Assembly: GCA_934176955.1 (NCBI GenBank)
Contig: CAKPOS010000013.1
Location: 1 to 37,074 of the forward strand
Source: an uncultured Bacilli bacterium
GTDB lineage: Bacteria; Bacillota_I; Bacilli_A; RF39; UBA660
Direction: 5' to 3'
DNA length: 37,074 nt
The stretch's first letter is position 1. Every line of letters starts with the position of its first letter. Positions 26,191-33,058 of the stretch are shown in pieces. Below the pieces are notes generated by a model. That model had not been told where the DNA came from. It saw nothing but the letters and a program-made list of their open reading frames with translations, and made no database searches. The translations under genes were made by a program, and so were the position numbers.

Positions 26191-26373
26191 ATCTATCACC
26201 TAATAAAAAATATGTCAAAAAAAGAAGAAAAATGATAAATAATAAAATATCTTTATTAGAAGAATATTTTGTTTTTCATTCATTCTTCTATTTTTATATT
26301 ATAAAATATCCTTTCTATACTTTGTTTGGTTATATTAATTAAGTGATAAAGTTTAACACAATTTTTTTATTTG

Positions 26374-26402
26374 TTGACAAATTCCTTAATTAGGTATACA
26401 AT
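26374..26402 (+). promoter_or_regulatory. Promoter of the 201-aa gene
   Basis: TTGACA (26374-26379), a 17-bp spacer and TACAAT (26397-26402). A short leader runs to AAAAGGGGG. Confidence 0.7.
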
Positions 26403-26425
26403 GAGTGAACAAAAGGGGGATTATC

Positions 26426-27031
26426 ATGGAAGGGAATACAAATATTTTTTTAGATTTTTTAATAGCAAATGGGTTTCGGCCAGAAAGTTATCAAAATATT
26501 TTAGAAATTGATCAGGATGTACCAAATTCAATTTCTAAACATTTAAAAGATTATCGACAATTTTTGTTATCAAAAAAAGTAGATTATTCAGAATTAGTAT
26601 CTTATCAAATTAAAGGAGCAAATGGTTATATTAATCAAAAAGGGGGAATAACTGTTCCAATATCAGAGAAAAGTGATGAATACTTCAAAGCTTTAGCCAT
26701 TCAGTCCAAAATTTATTGTCATAAAAAAATTCCTTATTTTTATCCGAACATAACTGATTTTGATGCTTTAATTGCTTATTATGATTTAACAACAAATTAT
26801 CAACTTTCTATTGAACAAGTAGTAAATGCAACAATTCCATTCATAGAAAATCATTTTATTGGTTTTATTACTGATTCAAATAATGAAATGAAAAATACTC
26901 AAAAATTAGCTATTTTTTCTATGTTATTAGAAATCTTACAATCGAATTCTCGTCAAGAATATACCATGATTCATGATAGTTTAAAAGGGCAAGAAAAAGA
27001 GTTATATTTAATGAAAAAAAAGATAAGATAA
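26426..27031 (+). CDS. Unknown 201-aa protein
   Basis: I do not recognise this protein. It is soluble, with no signal or TM segment, and looks mixed alpha/beta. The middle part is rich in Tyr and Ile (CHKKIPYFYPNI), and the C-terminus is helical and charged. ATG 26426 is chosen because AAAAGGGGG is just upstream; the in-frame GTG 26405 lies next to the promoter. It is followed by a second unknown gene that has its own promoter, so the two need not be co-regulated. Confidence 0.6.
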   Translation: MEGNTNIFLDFLIANGFRPESYQNILEIDQDVPNSISKHLKDYRQFLLSKKVDYSELVSYQIKGANGYINQKGGITVPISEKSDEYFKALAIQSKIYCHKKIPYFYPNITDFDALIAYYDLTTNYQLSIEQVVNATIPFIENHFIGFITDSNNEMKNTQKLAIFSMLLEILQSNSRQEYTMIHDSLKGQEKELYLMKKKIR

Positions 27032-27068
27032 ATCTATAATTATTATATTTACATTTAGTTTTATTTGA

Positions 27069-27097
27069 TTGAAATCTTTTATTTTATGAGATAAAAT
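27069..27097 (+). promoter_or_regulatory. Promoter of the 186-aa gene
   Basis: TTGAAA (27069-27074), a 17-bp spacer and TAAAAT (27092-27097). Confidence 0.65.
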
Positions 27098-27117
27098 TAA
27101 AATGAAAGGAGAATATT

Positions 27118-27678
27118 ATGGAAGAAAAATACCCAGTAGGATATACTATAATGCCAATTTATGCTAGAGTTGGAAATGTTTTAACTAATGATCATTATTT
27201 AATGATTTCAAATTCTATAGTAAAATATGGAGATATTCATTTAGAAGTTGTTGGTTATATTGTTTCTAAATGCTACATATTTAGTGAGATGAAAGAATAT
27301 TTAGCAAATGGAGAGATAAGAAAGTCTTATGAAGTAGTTTTCCCTTACCAAAAAGTAGAATATCGTTCTAGAAAGAAGTATTGTAAGGTTAAACCAACAA
27401 GGATAAATAAAATAAGAATAAATGAAGAAGAGTTATTTAGTGATAAAGAAGAAGCTATGTTTGCTAAAGATGAGTTAAATATATCAGTATTAGAAAATGA
27501 AATAGCAAGAACACTTGAAGAAAAAGATGAAGAATATATTAAACAATCGTTTTCTTGTAGAATGAATGTATTAAATCATTTGGAAACAGAGATTGAATTA
27601 AATACACCAGAAATGATTGTTGGTAATTCTTTAAAAGAAGAAGTATCAGGATTTCCCAAAAAATTAAAAAAGAATTAA
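27118..27678 (+). CDS. Unknown 186-aa protein
   Basis: I do not recognise this protein. The N-terminal ~90 residues look beta-rich (YPVGYTIMPIYARVG, YLMISNSIVKYG), the C-terminal half is acidic and helical. No signal peptide or TM segment. A basic patch (RSRKKYCKVKPTR) lies in the middle. RBS AAAGGAG is eight bases before the ATG. The DUF362 gene follows 27 bp later and is probably co-transcribed. Confidence 0.6.
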   Translation: MEEKYPVGYTIMPIYARVGNVLTNDHYLMISNSIVKYGDIHLEVVGYIVSKCYIFSEMKEYLANGEIRKSYEVVFPYQKVEYRSRKKYCKVKPTRINKIRINEEELFSDKEEAMFAKDELNISVLENEIARTLEEKDEEYIKQSFSCRMNVLNHLETEIELNTPEMIVGNSLKEEVSGFPKKLKKN

Positions 27679-27705
27679 TTTTATAAAAAGAAAGGAATGA
27701 ATGGG

Positions 27706-28572
27706 ATGAAAAGTAAAGTATTTTTTATGGAAGAAATAAGTGCAGAAAATTTAGTCAAAATATATCATGCCTTAAATAAAGAATTACCTGGGAAAGTAGC
27801 AATTAAAGTACACTCTGGAGAAGCAGGTAATCAAAATTATCTACGACCTGAATTCTTGCAACAAATTGTAAATGAAGTAAAAGGAACAATTGTTGAATGT
27901 AATACTGCTTATGATGGGGCAAGAAATACAACAGAAAAGCATCTTCAATTAATGGAAGACCATGGTTGGAGTAAATATTTTAACGTAGATATTTTAGATG
28001 GTGAAGGACCTGATATGGAATTAGATATTCCATGGGGAAAAGTGATTCAAAAAGACTATGTAGGTAAAAATATGAAAAATTATGATTCATGTTTAGTATT
28101 ATCTCACTTTAAGGGACACCCTATGGGTGGATATGGAGGAGCTTTAAAACAATTATCTATAGGATTTGCTTCTTCTTATGGAAAAGCTTACATTCATGGA
28201 GCAGGAAAGCCAGGAGAAAAATGGACAGTTGATCATGATAAATTCTTGGAATCTATGGCTGATGCTGCATCAATAGTGCCTTCCTTCTTTAATGGAAATA
28301 TTTGCTATATTAATATTATGTGTAATATGTCGGTTGATTGTGATTGTTGTGCTGTTGCTGAAGATCCGTGTATGAAGGATATTGGTATTCTAGCATCTAC
28401 AGATCCAATAGCACTTGATCAAGCATGTATTGATTTAGTTTATCAATCCAAAGATCCGGGAAGAGATCATTTAGTAGAAAGAATAGAATCTAGGAATGGA
28501 AGACATACTATAGATGTAGCTTCTACTTTAGGATTTGGTTCAAAAGATTATGAATTCATAGAAATAAAATAA
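27706..28572 (+). CDS. DUF362 family protein
   Basis: The 288-aa protein matches the DUF362 group by its KVAIKVHSGE start, NTAYDGARN, FKGHPMGGYGGALKQLSIG and DPIALDQA segments. Some relatives carry Fe-S clusters; here only a local Cys cluster (DCDCCAVAEDPC) is present and there is no separate ferredoxin domain. The biochemical role of the family is unsettled. I chose ATG 27706, nine bases after AAGAAAGGA; the in-frame ATG 27697 abuts the RBS. It is the last gene of a short operon with the 186-aa gene. Confidence 0.82.
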   Translation: MKSKVFFMEEISAENLVKIYHALNKELPGKVAIKVHSGEAGNQNYLRPEFLQQIVNEVKGTIVECNTAYDGARNTTEKHLQLMEDHGWSKYFNVDILDGEGPDMELDIPWGKVIQKDYVGKNMKNYDSCLVLSHFKGHPMGGYGGALKQLSIGFASSYGKAYIHGAGKPGEKWTVDHDKFLESMADAASIVPSFFNGNICYINIMCNMSVDCDCCAVAEDPCMKDIGILASTDPIALDQACIDLVYQSKDPGRDHLVERIESRNGRHTIDVASTLGFGSKDYEFIEIK

Positions 28573-28573
28573 A

Positions 28574-28630
28574 AAAGAGATAGTTTTCAACCTAAAGTTT
28601 AGTTGATTCAACTATCTCTTTCTTGCTTTT
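28574..28630 (+). terminator. Long terminator after the DUF362 gene
   Basis: AAAGAGATAGTT / AACTATCTCTTT 12-bp outer stem with an inner stem (TCAAC..TAAA / TTTA.GTTGA), then CTTGCTTTTTT. Confidence 0.8.
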
Positions 28631-28651
28631 TTGATTTTCATACGCTATGCT
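28623..28651 (+). promoter_or_regulatory. Possible promoter of the sulfotransferase gene
   Basis: TTGCTT (28623-28628), a 17-bp spacer and TATGCT (28646-28651), just after the terminator hairpin. Confidence 0.45.
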
Positions 28652-28673
28652 AAAGGAGTAAAGGAGAGAGAAC

Positions 28674-30644
28674 ATGAAAAAGAAAAAAAGAATTTTATCA
28701 TTAAGTATTATTTTAATTGTATTAATATTAACATTTACTTATATTAACTTAGATGATAAAAATAAAAATACTAAAGAAGTTACTGTAGTAAGTAGCTTAA
28801 TTGAAAAGCAAGAAAAATTAGAGAAAAAATTTAACACGAAAGGATATACTATAGAAAAACCAAATATTATTCTAGATCCTTATGGAAATTCTCCATTAAC
28901 GGCACTTGTTTTATTTGAAACCAAAGAAGAAGTAGCACCTAAAGTAACCATAAAAGGAAAAGATGAATTAAGTACTTTTACTCATCAATTTCAAAAAGAA
29001 AAAAAACATTATTTGTCTATTTATGGATTATATGCTGGTGAGGAAAATCAAATTAAAATTGAATATACAGAAAAGGGAAAAGAAGTGGTAAAAGAATTAA
29101 CTATTAAGACAGATGCTCTTCCTGATGATATGGCTTTACCAATATACGTTAATGCTGATAAGGGAAATTTAACTAATGACTTATATTTTTATACACCATC
29201 TAGTAATGGATATACTGCAGCATATGATGTAAATGGAGATGTTCGTTGGTATTTATCTAATAATGCTTTATGGAAAGTAGATAAATTAAAAAATGGCAAT
29301 TTACTTCTTAGTACGGAAAGGTTAATTAATAATCCTTATTATATGACAGGATTATATGAAATGAATATGCTAGGAAAAATTATCACAGAATATAGTTTAA
29401 AAGGTGGATACCATCATGATTATTATGAAATGGAAAATGGAAATCTTCTTATTTCCAGTGATGATTTTTATAATGATGATGGAACAGTAGAAGACTATAT
29501 TGTTGAATTAGACCGAAAAACTGGGAAATTTGTTAAAACATTTGATTTAAAAGATATCTTAAATAGGCAAGATGGAAAAAGTGAGAATTGGACAGCATAT
29601 GATTGGTTCCATAATAATTCTGTTTGGTATGATAAAAAAACAAATTCCATTACTTTATCTGGTCGTCATCAGGATGCTGTTATCAATATTGATTATAAGA
29701 CAGGAAAATTAAATTGGATTATTGGAGATTCTACCAATTGGAGTAAAGAGTATCAAAAATACTTTTTTAAACCAGTAGGGGATACGAACTTTGAATGGCA
29801 ATGGAGTCAACATGCGGCAATGATTACTCCAGAAGGATATGTCTTTATCTTTGATAATGGGAATAATAAATCAAAAATGAAAGAAAATTATGTTGATGCA
29901 GAAAATAGTTATTCAAGAGGGGTAATGTATAAAATTGATACTAAAAAAATGACTATTGAACAAGTCTTTGAATATGGAAAAGAAAGAGGTAGTGCGTTTT
30001 ATTCCCCATATATCTCTGATGTTGATTATTTATCTCAAAATCATTATATTATTCATTCTGGTGGAATTGTTTATGTTGATGGAAAAAATTCTAATCAACC
30101 AGCAGGTTTTTCTAAAAATACAACTCTTGTTAGTGATACGGTAGAATTATTAAATAATCAAGTAATCTTTGAATTAAAGCTTCCAACAAATAATTATCGT
30201 GTGGAAAAAATGAGTTTATATAATAAAAATGAAGAAATGAATATGAATACCCCTAAAACATTAGGAAGTTTAGGAAAAACAAAGATAGATAAAACAGAAT
30301 TTCAACCTATTATTAAATCTAATAAAAAAGATAAGGCTTATAATTCTCATGAAATTAGTTTTCAAAAGGAAAAAGATCGTCTAGTACTAAAAGGAACTTT
30401 TAAAAAGGGGACGGATGTAAAAGTATTATTGTATAAAGATTTAAAGGTAAATTATTATTATATTAGTATTAGTAAAAAACCTTATACTGCTTTATGTGTT
30501 GATGTTTTTACTGAAGAGGAAACGGAAAAGGGTCTTACGGTTACAAGATATATTAATCAAGAGGGATTAAAAGGAAAGTATTCTATTTATGTAAGTATTG
30601 ATGGGAAGGTATATAATACAGAAGAATATGTTAATTTTTCATAA
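28674..30644 (+). CDS. Membrane-anchored aryl-sulfate sulfotransferase
   Basis: It is predicted to move sulfate from one phenolic ester to another phenol without PAPS, outside the membrane. The 656-aa protein has one N-terminal TM segment (~6-25), an N-terminal beta domain (~60-155) and a six-bladed propeller-like region with the family pattern: DVNGDVRWYL, YHHDYYEM, YDWFHNNSVWYD, LSGRHQDAVINID, WQWSQHAAMITPEG and FIFDNGN. The GRHQ and WFHN histidines are the likely catalytic ones. Unlike proteobacterial AssT, which needs DsbL to form a disulfide, only one Cys (near the C-terminus) is present, so it must fold without one. In a gut bacterium it could act on host or dietary phenol sulfates (inference). 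RBS AAAGGAG is nine bases upstream. Confidence 0.88.
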   Translation: MKKKKRILSLSIILIVLILTFTYINLDDKNKNTKEVTVVSSLIEKQEKLEKKFNTKGYTIEKPNIILDPYGNSPLTALVLFETKEEVAPKVTIKGKDELSTFTHQFQKEKKHYLSIYGLYAGEENQIKIEYTEKGKEVVKELTIKTDALPDDMALPIYVNADKGNLTNDLYFYTPSSNGYTAAYDVNGDVRWYLSNNALWKVDKLKNGNLLLSTERLINNPYYMTGLYEMNMLGKIITEYSLKGGYHHDYYEMENGNLLISSDDFYNDDGTVEDYIVELDRKTGKFVKTFDLKDILNRQDGKSENWTAYDWFHNNSVWYDKKTNSITLSGRHQDAVINIDYKTGKLNWIIGDSTNWSKEYQKYFFKPVGDTNFEWQWSQHAAMITPEGYVFIFDNGNNKSKMKENYVDAENSYSRGVMYKIDTKKMTIEQVFEYGKERGSAFYSPYISDVDYLSQNHYIIHSGGIVYVDGKNSNQPAGFSKNTTLVSDTVELLNNQVIFELKLPTNNYRVEKMSLYNKNEEMNMNTPKTLGSLGKTKIDKTEFQPIIKSNKKDKAYNSHEISFQKEKDRLVLKGTFKKGTDVKVLLYKDLKVNYYYISISKKPYTALCVDVFTEEETEKGLTVTRYINQEGLKGKYSIYVSIDGKVYNTEEYVNFS

Positions 30645-30653
30645 AATGGAAAA

Positions 30654-30685
30654 TACTTATTCTTTTTTTTCTTTTTGAATAAGTA
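30654..30685 (+). terminator. Hairpin with T-rich loop after the sulfotransferase gene
   Basis: TACTTATTC / GAATAAGTA perfect 9-bp stem around a T8-C-T5 loop. The T-run lies in the loop rather than after the stem, so terminator function is uncertain. The same tract may be part of an orphan surface-gene leader. Confidence 0.4.
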
Positions 30686-30770
30686 ATTATTTTGGTAAAG
30701 ATATTTTGTTTGATAAAATTTAAATCGTTTTTTTATTATTTGTAAAATAAAGAGAATAGGGGATAGGTAA
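30662..30770 (+). repeat. Orphan surface-gene leader copy
   Basis: It carries C-T8-C-T5, then TTTGATAAAATTTAAAT (30709-30725) and AGAATAGGGGATAGGTA (30753-30769). The last two match the leader of the 33059 gene at 16 of 17 positions each, including its RBS, but no gene follows. Confidence 0.6.
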
Positions 30771-30973
30771 TAGGAATAAATTTATTTAGTTCATCAAGTT
30801 GTTTTTTTCATGATTAATATTATCATCCATGATTTTTACTACTTTCTATAATACATAGCTTATAACAAAGAAATTATAAATTAAAAGCATAAATTATAGG
30901 ATATCCGTATTACTTAAAATTTAGGGTGTGAATAGTTACAACAAGGCGGTTATCTACATGTGAAAAAACTTGC

Positions 30974-31045
30974 TTTTTTTTTCTTTTTTTGATATTGTTT
31001 AGATAACTAGAAAGTAAATAAAAAGAAGATAAAAGTAGGTAAGGT
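30974..31045 (+). repeat. Leader of the tip protein with T9-C-T7 tract
   Basis: Nine T, C, seven T, then TTTGATATTGTTTAGAT (30988-31004), which matches 14 of 17 positions with the 33059 leader. The shared leader marks the surface genes as related units. Confidence 0.65.
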
Positions 31046-31052
31046 GATTGAT

Positions 31053-32915
31053 TTGAAGAATATTATTGAAAAGTTTTGGAAGTTTGTGGATAAGATAGGA
31101 AAACCTAATTTTGTTTTAGTTGTTCTAATCTTATTTTTTATTGCAGTAACGGGGTTATATCAAACTTTTTCTTTATATACTTCCAGTGAGGGTGCGACTG
31201 TTGCGGATGGAGTGAAGACTTATCAATTTATTTTAAATAATGATAATACTGAGAATACTGTATTGGTACCTGCTAATAGTAGTAAGAAGTATCATGTTAC
31301 TATTTCTAATTCAGAAAATAAATCTTTAAAGTATGGGGTATATTATAATTCATCTAGTGATTTATCTTATGTTAATTTAGGATACTTAAAGTATAGTACT
31401 TATCAGCCTAATGGGGTTATTCCTTCTAAAGGAAAATATGAAGTATCTTTAAGAATAGACAATAATTCAGATAGTGATATTCCTGTTAAAATAGGGGTTA
31501 GTTATGGGTTAGAAAATGTGGGAGATTTAGAATTAAGTGCTAATAGTCATTGGTTTGGAGAAGCAAATGATTTATTAAGTGATATGGTAGCTGGTAGTTT
31601 TGTTCAGTATGCTGGAAATAATGGTTGTGCAGGAAAAGCTTGTGAAGGACAAAATGCCAATTATAAAAGTAATAGTGATTTGGGATATTGTTATGATTCT
31701 GGTTACAAATATAATGCGAATGGTTGGAGGATTGCTTATATCAAAGATGGATCAGCTTATTTGACCAGTGCAGGTTCACCTGAATGTATGTGTACAAGTT
31801 CAAAGGGAGTAGCAGGAACAAGTTGTGGTGATAATGAGACAACAGCAGCTATTCCTAAACATTTAGCAAATTTAAATGCCAAAGCATTAACTTATTGTAG
31901 TAGTGCTTTTGCTTATGGAAGAAAATGTGATAGTAATAGTGCATGGAATATGGGAGATGCAGATTTTAAAGAAATTACAGGAGATAGTTTATCAGCCCAT
32001 TATCTTAGTGATGGTTATTATGATAATTATTCTGTTATCAATAATGGTGGATATTACTGGTATGGAACGGGAACTAGTGCGTCTACAACTACGGCATATT
32101 CTTGGCAACCAATCTCTCGAAGTACATATAATAGTATTTCGTCCTATGCATTTGGTGTCAGACCAGTTATTCGACTTTCTTCTTCTGTATTTGTAACAGG
32201 AGGAACTGGAACCTCCGAAGATCCTTATATCATTAGTACTGGTAAATTATCGAGTGCACATCCTGGTAGTTATGTGAAATATACAGGAAACAATGGTTGC
32301 TCAGGAAAGGCTTGTGAAGGACAAAATGCCAACTATGTTAGTGATACGAATATGGGATATTGTTATGATTCTAGTCTTAAACTTAAGGCCAACGGTTGGA
32401 GAATTGCGTATATCAAAGATGATACAGCTTATTTAACCAGTGGAGGTTCCCCTGAATGTATGTGTACTAATGCTAATGGAGCAATAGGAACAAGTTGTGG
32501 TGGTAGTTCGACAACAGAAATACTTACCAAACATTTAGCTAATTTAAATAAGCAATCTTTAACTTATTGTAATAGTACTTATGCTTATGGAGGAAAATGT
32601 GATAGTGCTAGTGCATGGAATATGGGAGATGCTGACTTTAAGGCAATCACAGGAGATACATTAAGTACAGCTCATGAAAAATCAAATTATAATACTTATT
32701 CTATTATCAATAATAATGGAGTTTATTTTTTCGCGACACCTTATAGTTCATCGAGCTATTACGGGTTCGTTTGGAACCCGAACAACCATGCCGTGTCCGC
32801 CGAAACCACGTTCTATGCGTATGGTCTGCGTCCAGTCTTACGTCTTGCAGCTTCCGTTCGGATAACTGGGGGATCAGGGACTTATAAAGATCCTTATATT
32901 ATTAGTAATGGATAA
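31053..32915 (+). CDS. Membrane-anchored surface protein: one stalk module and two cysteine-rich tip domains
   Basis: The 620-aa protein starts with an N-terminal TM anchor (~18-38) and has no LPXTG or lipobox. A beta-rich module follows (~55-165, with VPANSSKKYHV, YGVYYN, IDNNSDSDIPVKIGVSYG) that also occurs four times in the 33059 protein. Two tip domains follow, 224 residues apart (GC-x-GKACEGQNANY at ~191 and ~415). Each has eight Cys at matching positions (GC, AC, GYCYD, ECMC, TSC, YC, KCDS), suggesting disulfides outside the cell, then WNMGDADF and a terminal RPV-x-RL...DPYIIS. The end of tip 2 (32731-32870) has 53% GC and odd codon use. TTG 31053 is preferred because AAGGTG lies six bases upstream; GTG 31044 is within that RBS. 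The ligand is unknown; adhesion or binding is a guess. Confidence 0.75.
   Translation: MKNIIEKFWKFVDKIGKPNFVLVVLILFFIAVTGLYQTFSLYTSSEGATVADGVKTYQFILNNDNTENTVLVPANSSKKYHVTISNSENKSLKYGVYYNSSSDLSYVNLGYLKYSTYQPNGVIPSKGKYEVSLRIDNNSDSDIPVKIGVSYGLENVGDLELSANSHWFGEANDLLSDMVAGSFVQYAGNNGCAGKACEGQNANYKSNSDLGYCYDSGYKYNANGWRIAYIKDGSAYLTSAGSPECMCTSSKGVAGTSCGDNETTAAIPKHLANLNAKALTYCSSAFAYGRKCDSNSAWNMGDADFKEITGDSLSAHYLSDGYYDNYSVINNGGYYWYGTGTSASTTTAYSWQPISRSTYNSISSYAFGVRPVIRLSSSVFVTGGTGTSEDPYIISTGKLSSAHPGSYVKYTGNNGCSGKACEGQNANYVSDTNMGYCYDSSLKLKANGWRIAYIKDDTAYLTSGGSPECMCTNANGAIGTSCGGSSTTEILTKHLANLNKQSLTYCNSTYAYGGKCDSASAWNMGDADFKAITGDTLSTAHEKSNYNTYSIINNNGVYFFATPYSSSSYYGFVWNPNNHAVSAETTFYAYGLRPVLRLAASVRITGGSGTYKDPYIISNG
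32731..32870 (+). other. GC-rich, NNC-codon-rich patch in tip 2; candidate variable region
   Basis: By count 74 of 140 bases are G or C, against about 40% in the matching part of tip 1 and roughly 30% elsewhere. Codons ending in C (TTC, AGC, TAC, AAC, GCC, TCC, ACC) are frequent, while the rest of the gene favours T-ending codons. The patch ends about 43 bp before the stop codon. Confidence 0.6.
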
Positions 32916-32955
32916 TTATTGAATAGTAAAGAGAGAAGTAAGTATTTTAGTGTTA

Positions 32956-32983
32956 TTGACAAGGTTATAAGCAATTTGATAAT
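32956..32983 (+). promoter_or_regulatory. Possible promoter of the four-repeat surface protein
   Basis: TTGACA (32956-32961), a 16-bp spacer and GATAAT (32978-32983). Its start would fall inside the next terminator hairpin, an arrangement that could let transcripts begun here escape a hairpin that stops transcripts from upstream. Confidence 0.4.
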
Positions 32984-32985
32984 TT

Positions 32986-33010
32986 GGCAAGATAATCTTG
33001 CCTTTTTTTT
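32986..33010 (+). terminator. Terminator of the tip-protein gene
   Basis: GGCAAGAT / ATCTTGCC perfect 8-bp palindromic arms followed by eight T. Confidence 0.8.
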
Positions 33011-33058
33011 CTTTTTTTGATAAAATTTAGATAGTTAGAATAAGAATAGGGGATAGAT
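33003..33058 (+). repeat. Leader of the four-repeat protein with T8-C-T7 tract
   Basis: Eight T, C, seven T, TTTGATAAAATTTAGAT (33016-33032) and AGAATAGGGGATAGATA (33044-33060), which contains the RBS. Related to the leaders at 30662 and 30974. Confidence 0.65.

Larger units (their letters stand above)
30645..31052. other. 408-bp non-coding region before the surface-protein locus
   Basis: No gene of useful size. It holds the hairpin at 30654-30685, an orphan copy of the surface-gene leader (30662-30770), and the leader of the tip protein (30974-31045). The stretch 30775-30960 shows no clear feature; a 14-codon minus-strand frame there is not supported. Confidence 0.65.

Noticed and set aside
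26257..26290. 9-bp inverted repeat TAGAAGAAT / ATTCTTCTA upstream of the dacA-like gene
   Set aside because: No T-run, long AT-rich loop and no sign of a known regulator site; could be chance in AT-rich DNA.
30795..30842. Minus-strand mini-ORF (MDDNINHEKNNLMN)
   Set aside because: Only 14 codons, no clear ribosome site or promoter.
31903..32865. Alternative plus-strand frames in the tip protein gene
   Set aside because: They are shifted readings of the repeated tip domain with no RBS; the main frame keeps conserved Cys positions.
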